A stretch of DNA of 64,000 bases from Cheilinus undulatus (Eukaryota > Chordata > Actinopteri > Labriformes > Labridae): assembly GCF_018320785.1 (NCBI RefSeq), contig NC_054877.1, positions 41,748,151-41,812,150 of the forward strand. Direction: 5' to 3'. The number at the start of each line of letters is the position of its first letter. Position 1 is the stretch's first letter. Positions 34,301 through 46,300 of the stretch are shown piece by piece. The notes below the pieces were generated by a model. That model did not search any database. It was not told where the DNA came from and saw nothing but the letters and a program-made list of their open reading frames with translations. Both the position numbers and the translations under genes were made by a program.

Positions 34301-37300
34301 GAGATATGGTTATTATTTTGGCTGTCAGTATGTTTACCATTTCTGTTCTCTCAGTTTAGTCGTGAAAAAAGCAAAACTAATTTTTCTTGTCAAAATGTTT
34401 GTTTAAATTAACTCAGCTGCACCATCTAGTGTAGAAACTACAGTCAAGCACAACTTAAACGCGCATATAACCCATGCACTGACTGACAGTATTCAGCTTA
34501 ACGATGTGGGCGTTAACCAGCAAAAGGATTGAAGAACAGTAGTGCTAGCACTGCCAATGTTAACCACGTTCTGTATTTTCACTGTTACGCTGTGAAGTTG
34601 GTTTGCGGGATGTGTTTGCTTCACTTTAGACTAATTGGCTAAATGCAATTATTAGGCTATTTATTTTTTACCCAAGATTATGCTTGTTAGCATAAATTGT
34701 ATTATTTTTATAATTTTATTCTAGGTTTGCATTGCAGTGAATAATTTTGAACTATTTCACACCATAATAACCATTAGCCCATATTAATAAGCCCTATTAG
34801 TAAGTAATGCTTGTCAATAGAGGAGTTTGAGTAGCATCAAACTTAACCATAAAGCATAAATTCAACACGTCGCACTGTGTGTGGCTGAGTTGCCTGTTTT
34901 GCAGGACACAGTTGAGTTAGAGGGTAAAAAGTAGAGCAGTGATGTTTGTTTGTTTCCTACCTCTTCTGTTTTCTACTAAGAATGAGTCATACACGATTCT
35001 TTCCCCGGAGCTAAGTCAAATATTACCGTCATTATAGGAATAGAACAGTCACAGCCTTCTTCCACTTTTTCTACACTTTTGAAAACTGCAGACTCAGAGC
35101 GTTTGGTGTGTAGTCAACAGAAACAAAGTACGAATTTAGAAAAAGATTCATGAGGTTGTTTTTTTCATTATTTCTTGGGATACATGTCTGGATTTGTAAC
35201 TTTATTCCCAGAGTTTACTATAAAAGTAAGTTGGCAGTGATTTGACTCTCTCTAATCTGTTGCAAATCAGTGAACATGTAGCCCATCTCAGCAGCTGTCC
35301 TGGAGGAATTTGACAGGTAGCCTTCTGCTGCTTGAACAGGCTCCAAACTGTCTGGACAAAAATTGACCACCTTTGCTCTCAGTGTTCATCTGCTGACGGT
35401 CTTAGGACATGTGCCTGGCTTCCACACTGGTTTAGCTGCCAAGCACTAGACTAAATATAGACTTGCTGCCCTGTTGGCCAGAGCACCACTGACCTCAAGG
35501 CCCAGTATAACTACTAGCAAAGATGACAATAATCTCTTTTTCATTCATGCAGTCATATGAAGCTTTAGTTTGGAACAACAACCTGGTTTCCAAAAGAAGT
35601 TTTAAAAAAAGGCTGTGGACTTGTGGCTTTTCTGGTTGTTTGGTTTTGGGAGGGTGCTTATGAAGGGGTGTGTGAACTAATTAAAGTTGTCACTCCTCAA
35701 ATTTTTTTTAGCTAAGACTTGAATGCATTTCTGAGATGTGTGGGCAGCTTTCACATCCTCCTTTCATCCTCCTCTGTTGTCAAGGAATTGCTGAACATGC
35801 CCAAGGCCTATATATTTGTGTTATGCACATTGAACATTGCTTTTTTTATTTCAGCTTTGTCAGACTGTACTTATTTGGGATCCCTGACTTAGATCTTGAA
35901 GTTTAACTCAGAAAGCTAAAGTCAAAACAAAACTTTGAGAGCAAAGAACTGATGCAATGTAAAGTTATGAAATTATTTTGCCTACCAAAGGTTTAATGGG
36001 TTAATAGGAATGATCAAAATCCTGAATGTTAAGCTGCATTCACACATGAACATAGCTCCTTAAAATGCTTCAAAATAATGGGCTGGACTGCACGTAATCG
36101 CAAATTGACAAATTTCTCACCCCAAAGTGCCTTGGTAAAAATATTGTGAACACAGCAGGTAAAACTCAAAGAATTCCCAGCAGGCACACGTGTGGGGTTG
36201 TTGATGTATAAGTCATTCAATTATTGAGCAACTTGTGCCTTTTCATGCTCTCTTGCGTATGCCAGAATTTTTTTTACAGTGATACCGGATATATGAAATG
36301 CATGTAGAATTGATACTGAAACAGAAAGTCATTTTAGCATCACACCTTGCTTACCTTTTGGATGTCCTGTAAACTACTCCATGTCTGGCCTCCTGAGACC
36401 CCTGACCCTATCTGACAGGGAAAATTTCTCACTGTGGTAGACATGTACGAATAACACTTTCTTCTAAATATCAAGGACAGGCTGTCCTGAAAATTTCTCA
36501 GTGAATTTTTCATTCGCAAAGTCTGAGCTTATTAACTTTTTGTTCCTTTAAGAAAAAACTTAGACTTAAACTTGGAATGGGATTAAATATTTCCAGAGCA
36601 ACATACATTTTATGTTTTATTAAAAGCCTTTTTCCTGTTTTGAACTTGATAATCAGGATGAAATGGTTTTCAGCACTGTCAGACCCTTGCAAAAATATCA
36701 TGAGTGAAATAGTTTACTCAGTCCTCTTTTTGTAAAAGTTTATTTTAGAACCAGACATAGACAAGTCCAACAGCACTTAATTTCATCATAAACTAAACAT
36801 ATTTTTTTTAAACAAATATTCAGTGGTGAAAAACAAAGAAGTTCTCTGGATTGCATGTATGCAATGTAAGGACTGACAGTAAACCAAGCTTCATTTTCCT
36901 TTTTAAGAACTACAAACAGCACTGTAACATCTTTGTGACAAACAGCTCTACTTTTAGATTAAATATAATTTTCGTTAAAAAAAGCCTGTGCAGGATGGAT
37001 GCCTCATTCCCTATTCACACAGGATTGGTATTACCCAGGACCTCTGGTATTTTGGAATAATTACAAGGGTGTCTGTGTTTTTAATTCCATGCACAGTGAC
37101 CATGATTGTAGATTGTGCAGTAACTTACCATATCTCAGCACTCATGGAGGTCAGGAAATACTAATCCTGTGCAAATAGAGCATTAGATAATCCTGATGAA
37201 GTTTATGAAATAGCACAAAAACACATTCTTTCCTTCTCAAGGCAAAAAATGAAATGGATATGTATGCTGACAAATCAGCTGATAAATATAAACAGAAAAT

Positions 37301-40300
37301 TTCATACCAGCCACAAATGATCGTTTACTTTTTAAGTTATTATCTGTCCATAATGACATTGCATAGACAAGGCCATGCAGTTCTAACATTTTTGAATCCT
37401 TGTTTCTTTGTTAGATTCTTCTGGCTGTTTTTTAGTTACTTTGCAGTTCCTTGTGAGGGAGTGGGTGCCGATCTCAAGGAGTGTTTTTGCTGTGAGATGG
37501 TAATCCTCCTGTCATTACCTGTTTTACAGCAGCAGAGCATCTGTAATCACACATGCCATTGATAAATAACTTGTATTACTTTTGTACACAAGGCTGGCCT
37601 TGAAATGGGCATGCACAGTTCTAGTTTTGTTTCAGTCAGGTTTGCATATTTAAAACGGTACACAGAAATTGACTAGAAGTGATGTCAGAAGACAAATGGC
37701 TTATTCAGACAGTGGATGGCTTTTTGGAGCATTTGTTTGCTCACAGCTGATGTGTAATGTGCTACCAAAAAGCCTTAGAATATCATAATTTGCATTGCAA
37801 ATTTAAAAAAAAAAAGCTGCCACAAGATAAGGCATTTTAAGCTGCAGCGATCACAGAGAAAGGCAGGGAAATCCTGGAGGGCCTGATTAATTTTAACAAA
37901 ACCCTTGTTAGTGAATACCTTCCCCCTCTGTATCTCCAGGTGAGTGATGTGTTTGAGGCCCACTTGTTCTCTGTGCATGACTCAGACATCCTCTGTGTTT
38001 CCGAGGGTCTTTGTGTGCAGGAATCAGTTGGTTGTACTGATGAATCACAGCAGGCTGACAACTGTCCCAGTTTTACAGTGATACAGAACTGAAGTGACAA
38101 GACAAAGTCCAGTTTAACAAAGGAAGTCACTGGCCCTGATTAAGTTATTTTTAGATTTAAACCCGACTTATGATGGCAGATATGATCATTGTTGAGCAAA
38201 CCTCTGAGTGAAGCTCAGCAGGGATCATAGAGAGCACTTTGGTTAGGTTTCCTTCACAGCAGTTTCATAAGGACAGGAAGAAAGCATTAAATCTTTAAAT
38301 CAGTATTAGTTTTGTATTTTGTGGTTGTTACAGTGTTGTGCAGATGTTTGGTATTTTCCCATGGGAAGGGTCTGATGGTGGCCTTTATTCTCTGGCCTTT
38401 ATTGTTTAGAATCTGGAGTTTCTTATGCATCCTGTTCCATTCATCCTTTCTGTTGGCATTTCCATACGACCCTTTTATTTTAAATCAAATAGGATAGCTT
38501 TTCCCCGAGAGGACTGATTTGCATTTAAAAGTAAGGAGCATGGCATGATTACTTATGATTAGTTTTAAACGTTAATGGGCTAACATATGCATTGGTACTG
38601 TTTACATACACCGGCTAAATATGTGACATAAACAGAAATCACTAACCAATGTTTATGTGTTGTGTCCAGTCAGTTTTATTCAGGCATCTGGTATCCATCT
38701 GCTGAATCAAGCAAGAGATGTTTTACAAGACAGAAGAGGGGACCAGTTAGATAAGCTCTGATCTGTTTTCATATTCATGGCATATTAAGAGTCTTACACC
38801 ATTAGCATCATCATCATCAGCTAGAATGTCATTTAAACATCATTGGCCCTAATTTCAACAGTCAGTGCATATCTAATACATACACTGCGTTCCAAATTAT
38901 TATGCAAATTGGATTTAGTTTCATAAACATTCAAATGTTTTGTTTTTCAATTAAACTCATGGATGGTATTGTGTCTCAGGGCTCTTTGGGTCACTGAAAT
39001 CAATCTCAGACACCTGTGATAATTAGTTTTCCAGGTGAGTCCAATTTAAAGAAAACTGCTTAAGAAGGATGTTCCACATTGTTAAGCAGGCCACAGGTTT
39101 CAGCAATATGGGAAAGAAAAAGGATCTCTCTGCTGCTGAAAAGCCTCAAATAGTGCAGCGTCTTGGACAAGATATGAAAACATTAGATATTTCATGAAAA
39201 CTTAAGCGTGATCATCATACTGTGAAGACATTTGTGGCTAATTCAGAGCACAGAATTGTGCAGATAAAGTCAATGAGGAAGGTTTCTGACAGACAAATTC
39301 ATTGGATTAAGAGAGCAGCTGCTGAAATGCCATTACAAAGCAGCAAACTGATATTTGTAGCTGCTGGTGCCTCTGGAGTCCCATGAACCTCAAGGTGTAG
39401 GATCCTCCAGAGGCTTGCAGTCATACATAAACCAACTATCTGGCCACCCCTAACCAATGCTCACAAGCAGAAACGGTTGCAGTGGGCCCAGAAACACATG
39501 AAGACTCATTTTCAGATAGTCTTGTTTACTGATGAGTGCCGTGCAACCCTGGATGGTCCAGATGGAGGAGTAGTGGATGGTTTGTGAATGGCCACCATGT
39601 TCCAGTTGTCCCAGGTTGCAACGGCAGCAAGGAGGTGGCGGGGTTAGGTTTTGGGCCGGAATCCCACCACTACTTTGAATGTATTTTGTTTACATTCAGG
39701 TTGTTTTTTTTTTTTTTGCAGCCAAGATTTTATGCATATTATGCAAACATTCAAGTGTCATTTTTTGTAATGTTTACAAAAATCCTCCTTTTCGTGTTTT
39801 ATGTATGTTTTTCTTAATATAAATGAGTGACATAAAAATGCTTATCTCCTTAAACAAAGCAAATGACATCACATTTGCAATATGAGCAAAAAACAGTAAG
39901 CTTATTTTAAATAAAACTGTTGCTTCACGAAAAGTCATACCCCGGCTGTGATCAGCTGGTAGCCAGCTTCACCTCCTCCACCCCAGCCGCCTCCTTTATA
40001 GCTTAAAGCTCATATTCAGATTCATGCCACCATGTATTAATTGCTTCTGGAACATTTCATTGTTTTCAATGCACATGGTCTTATTTATGGAATTATTTAT
40101 TCCTTGAATTTGTCTAAAAATACTTAAGATTGACGTAAGAATAATCGCATATTAAATCATAATCGCAAAATTGGGGAACAAATCGCAATTAGATTATTTT
40201 TGCAAATCATTCAGTCCAATTCACATTGCAGCATTTTATGCCAATGAACCCATGTCTGTTACCTAGAGGTGGGAATCTTTAGGCCCCCCACGATTTGATT

Positions 40301-43300
40301 CGATCATTGTATGAATATAATATTCATAGGGCTACAATTCAATTCCTAATCGGTTATTGATGCATTTTGGGGGCGTGCACTTCTGTGTTTCTAAAACATT
40401 ACATTTGTGTTTAGAAAAAAAAGGATAAATTAAATGTCCACTATCATCTAATGGAAGATGTGTGTAAACTGGAAATTTACAATTGAACTGAACCAAAGTT
40501 AGCAGCATCCTTTCCTTGTAACATATCTGAAATTACAAATATAAAAATGTCGTTTTTCCACAGATGAACAACTTGTTATCTAAATCTTGCTGTTATGCGC
40601 TGCATGTTAAAGTTCCACCTTTTTGGTACTGCTTTTCCACAATATTAAATATTTAAATTTTTATTATTGATTATTTGACATTAATAAATCGATTCTTCCA
40701 CCTCCACATTGTGATGCATCTAAGAATTGATTTTTTCCTCCCACCTCTACTGTTAGCATGGATGATATTGGCAGAAATTTATGTTTGACCAAAGCAACTA
40801 TGCATCCCTACCCATAATTCCTTTTCTAATGATAAATGGTTTATTTTGCACTCACACTGAGCTGTATAATTCAAAATATGATCAACACAGTGATAGAGGT
40901 GTTGGCTACAAATCTTTTGTGGTTGATGTTACAGGTTTTGTGATGGTATGGATGTCACATCTAACCTCAAAGGTCATTTTGATTTCAAGTATTTCAGCTT
41001 TCCTCCACAATTATTCTGTGATATCTTTGTCATATTTTGCTATGTCAAATAAATGAAAACAAAACAATGTTCTAAGTATTTCCAGAAGTGATTTTACTCT
41101 AAAAACTGTTGCTCTTAGATTAAAATGTCTTTAATTGTAAGGTTCCTTTAGAGAGAAAAAAACACTAGACTGAAACAATGTTTCCTTGTTGCTGCATCCA
41201 TATCTTACTTAACCTGTCTGAAGATGAATGAGCTTGTGTCACTGATAAGATAAAGATATAATCTAAATACCCAGGAGTACATGTCCTAGCTTGACCGGCA
41301 GCAATAGAAGAAAATTGCTGAGATTTGAGAATAATTCATGTACCTGCCTTTCTGTGTTATACTTTTGCTGCACTTAAGAGCAATTTTAATCCTGGATTAT
41401 AGAATATATTTAAATTTTAGACACTCCTGTAGTTACGTCACATAATCTATAGATGAATTAAGTTTGATAGAATTTGTATCAAAGCGTTTTGTCTGGGATA
41501 ATGCGTTGTGCATGAAGCTTCTTTCTATGACAAGTCATTCAGTGTATTTTCATCAGTGTTTCCAGTTGCCGATGTCTGTTGGGCTTTGTTTAAGGTCAGG
41601 AACACAAAGTGGCTCAACATCAAGATGCCTAAAGACATGACATAATGCTGTTTGCTCTTTGCTGGTCTTCAGTTGCAAAAGCATTCTGGTTGTGTGAGCC
41701 GAGGGGTGAGCAGGAGGGACTCATGGGTGGAGAGGAATGCAGCCTTGTATAGGCCCTGCGTGGATTTGAGGGCCTCCCACCTCTACCCTCCCCACCTCTC
41801 TTGTGCATGTCCAGGCTGCTTCAGTCACTCACCTGCCAACTGAAACATAGGAGGGAAACGTAAGCAAGCGTTCAAAATGGAGACCCCCGGGCCAATCAGA
41901 TGATGGGATCCACAGCCGGGCGGGATCCAGGAGAAGGGAGGGGGGCTGCAGCCTCCAACTTGTCACTATTAATATAAGCTGAGGGTCTGATTTAGGCCCT
42001 GCTCTGTAGTCCTGGAATGAGAGGCGATTTGCAATCAGAGGAGAGCACGCTCTGAACTGTCGCTATGTGTGACTGATGAAGTCACCCAGCAAGCCAAGTT
42101 ATTTTCTGATCAGTGCCTCTGCCAGGCCAGGCCAACAAAACCAACACTAATGCCGTTTAATCACATTGTCAAGGTCTCACCTATTGTTGTGATACAGCAC
42201 AGCTCACAGCAGTGTGGTCACTTAACAGAATTGTAATGAACATAAAACTGTTAGTTCACAGTTATTATTCAAACAGCATCCACAGCTCAACATGCAAATA
42301 ACCAAACATAAACTCTTCCTATCTTAAGCCTGCTCCATTTTTGTGACAACCATTTGCATAACCACTTGTTCACCCTCTACTCTCCCACCCCTCCCTGTTG
42401 TTTTGACAGCGTCCCAGTCGAACAGCAGCCTAAAGAAGCAGAGGAGCCGGAGCATCTTCAGCACATTCTTCTGCTGTTTCCGCAATTACAATGTGGAACC
42501 GCCAGCCAACAACACCAACACCAGCTCCCTGCCTCCACCTGTTGAGGAGAACGGATCTCCTCCAAAGGTGAGCTGCTGCTCCACCAAACACACACTGAAT
42601 GTTTGTTCCTATATCTCTGTGAACTCTTCGTGTCTTTTTGTTGTTGTCCTGCCTACCCCTCACCCTGTTTTTTGTATGTTTGTGTCTGTCTCTCTTGTGT
42701 TGTAGTGTGACCAGGTCGAGGTCATCCCTGTCCCTAGTGTATGTATTGCCTTTTATTTCCTTTCCTCTGCATGCAGGCTGAGTGGGCAGATGCTGGCACA
42801 TCCTGTCTGTGTGGGCTCCAGTGCTCCTCGGAGAGCTTTTGCTCTGCTATCGTACTGCGGTTCAGTTTCAGCTGATCGTTGCGCTGGCTTTTGGAAGGTG
42901 TAAATGCACCTGAGGGGTTTAAATGGTGCCTCAGTGCCTGATCTGCATGAATGATATTCTGTGGTTTGTATGCTCTTAGAAATACAGTGACACTAACTTT
43001 CTAACAAGTTCAGTTTTAAAACTGATTCTATTAATCAGGTGCTTTCATGCAAGAAGCAAATCTACTTACCGAGCTACTGATTCATGCAACTGAATAATAG
43101 CAGTGAGGGTTAAACACTAAGGTAGCTTCAACTCTTGAGGTTCAATTCATCAAGAAGTGAAATTAATTAATCATGTCAGTCATGGAAGGAGTTATACATT
43201 ATCTGATTGACACATCATTTATCAGCTACTGTATAAAGATGTCTTGGATCCTTCATAACTGAAGGGATTTTAATACAACTCTGTACCTGCACTGAGGCAT

Positions 43301-46300
43301 TCTTTCCCCACATGACTTCAGCTTATCTTTTTGGAAGTTTATTAACATTTTCAGACCAATAAGGTTTCATTTTCATTATTTAAATGAAACTAAGGCTGCT
43401 CAACGTCAGCAGCCCTTTGCATGGCCTAATTCTGTGAGATTTTGTGAGAAGTTTTATAAAATCTCCACAGATCTTTAGAAAAATGGTTGGCAATTAGACT
43501 GAAGGAGTTGATCCTGATTTTAAATTCAGTTTGCATAATGCACAAGAGACATTTTTCTTTCTAAACCAATCTATGCACAGAGTACAGCATTTGGAAATAA
43601 TACTGCATCACACTGTTCATGATATTGTTTATTGCTGCATGCATCAGAGGGAGCAGTGTAACTCATGTGATGTTGTTGGATCTCAATGAGAAGCAGATTG
43701 GATAAAAAAACAACCCTGAAAATCTACTTTAGTATGATTTGCATGAAGGAAAAACATGCCTAAAGTCTCCGTGAGAAAATATTTCAGTAAGAGGTGGAGA
43801 TGTGATTCTACCTGCTACTTTTCTGTCCACAGTTGCATGGCAGTTGAAGTTAACCTCAGCAGTTACAATGTTAGCGAGTCTGCAGGGTCTTAAAAAATAT
43901 TAAAGGTTGATAAAATAAGCAAAAATTACGGCTTTTAAAAGTATTATGAAGTCTGGAATATAAGACTGTAGATTCTTGAATTTTATCGCTGTTTTCAATG
44001 TTGATATTTGTCATAAAAGGTTGTAAACTAGTTTTTCTGCTTTCACTTTAACATTTAGTTTTTGAGCTTTATGATTCTGTTGGTACTCCAGCAGAGTATC
44101 AGTCTGCACAGTTGTTTATATTCTGGCCCATTTTGCCATCAGTGCATTCCTGAAGCTCCACTGTGCCCCTAGCTAGCAAGTTAACTATGTGATTGAGTGA
44201 TGTGTGCACATAAAGGATAGGTAAATGCAAGTGTTCTGAGAAGTGGTTGGGGCAGAAGGTGTTGGAGCTAAGGTTGCAGCTGATACCTGTTGACATTTTT
44301 CAGGCTTCTGCAAAAAAACATAAAAGCAGCTTTGCAGTGAAGCTTTTGCCCAGTGTAATACTAGCACATACCCTATTAATGTTAGCACTGCTAGCATCTC
44401 AAAGATAGCTTTATTTGCTTACTGCAGTAACAAATACTATCTGCATTATCTTGACAATGTTGTCATGTTTAGCTTGCAATCTGCAGATCTGCACATGGCT
44501 GTGCCACCATTTGAAATGGAAAATGCAATGGGGCCTTAAAACACATTGAGAGGGTCCCTGTTGTCCCCACACTGAAAGTACTGTCATAATCTTCCAGATA
44601 TTTAATCCTTAAGATCAAACATATGCTGTATTAATCAGAGGGCCTGATAAGTCAGCATGCTTTTTGAGAGGTTTTAGACTGGATCTATGAACCCTTCACA
44701 TGGGCTGACATTGGTATTGACCTAGGTCCCAAAGCAGAACTATTTGGAAAAGGTGATCTCACTCAGAAATTTGCCTTAAAGTCCTTTCATGTCTGTCTGT
44801 ACTTACTGGTTTATTTCTATGAGTTCATTGGTCGCAAAGAGGGAGTAACCTGTGTATTGTGGGCCCTTTGGGTGTTATTTTTAGGTGATGGGTTGATTAA
44901 AGCATCATTTAAGACATTGCTCTATCTAGCTGCATTGTCATCTATGGAGATGCTCTTCCTAACATGGTGCTTGCTTTCTGCTCAGCTTTGGACATTAAGC
45001 TCAGCAATACATGCCATTTACCCCCCTTTTTTGTGTTTGTCCAGTACTCCATGTGTCTGACATTATCCTTATTATCTTAACCCCAACTAGCCACCAGCCA
45101 AATACCTCCTACCTGAGATGATAATATCCGATTATGGCAAAAAGTGCGTGGTGATTGACTTGGATGAAACACTCGTCCACAGCTCGTTCAAGGTAAGGCG
45201 AGGCTCAGACTCCAGTCATTAAATTTGCTGTTTATGTTATGCATAGTTCAGCTGTCATTGTATGAGTGTGAACCAACTTAAGTCTTTTATGTTAACAACA
45301 AATCACCAGCTTTATTTACCAAATAAATCATAGCTTACACCAAACAATTTTCCTACAGCTTGCTTTTCTATTTATGTAGCCACTTTCCTAAAATGTGAGG
45401 GAACAAAACTCTTAAAAATCCTTGTTTTAACTTGTGAGAAGTCTTAATTGTTCAGTTGATACTTAGACTGAGAAATGTCTTTTTTCTCTTCAGTGTTTAG
45501 TTATCATTACATGATTTTCTCTGTCATATTTTTTGTTGATGCGTTCGTTCACTTTGCAAGCATTAGCATTTACAGCAGTGTATTTTATACTTGTTCACAA
45601 ACTGAACAGAAAAGAGATGGCAGGGAAGATTGGAAAATGCAAGCTCAAGGAAACTTGTCTTCTAGATGAAAAATAAAGGGATTGATAAAGAGGCAACTTG
45701 CATGTTCTGCAAAAAAGCTTTTAAACTTAGGAGAAAGGGAATCAGCTCCACTCAGTCCCACATAAAATTAGAGAAACACCAAACAATGTATTACGTTTTT
45801 TTAGCACAGGTCTCATAAAGTCTAAACGATCTTAAGTTTGATTTTAAACAGATGTGCAGTAACTGTGTTGTAAACAAGATGAATACATCTTGTATAACTG
45901 ATGCTTTATACCCAAACTGTAACCAGTAACCTGCTGGAAGCCAAAGCCATGTCAAACCATTAGGTCACTGTGTAAACAGAGCCAGGAGAGGAGCAGGTGG
46001 TGGAGGATGTGCTGTAGTAACAACAGCAGAGATATTACTGTCCTGACTGTGCTGTTAAAACAAAAACAAAGTGGTTGTAGGGATCGCTGTAGGTCAGCTG
46101 ATGAACCTGCTGCTGTTTACACAGTTTCTATGAGCTCTAACCAGCGCTGCCATGTAGAAAATGATGATGATTGCAGTCCTCCTCAATCTTTTTTCACCTT
46201 CTCTGAGGATTATCACTCAGTTCTGTGAGAGGGATTGCAGTAGCTAGAAGGAAAGCGAGGCTGGCTTTGTTTTGGCAGGAAATAATTGATTACTGTACGC

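Noticed and set aside
42430..42801. 123-codon minus-strand ORF opposite ctdspl exons 2-3
   Set aside because: It is the antisense shadow of real exons and intron; no conserved motif.
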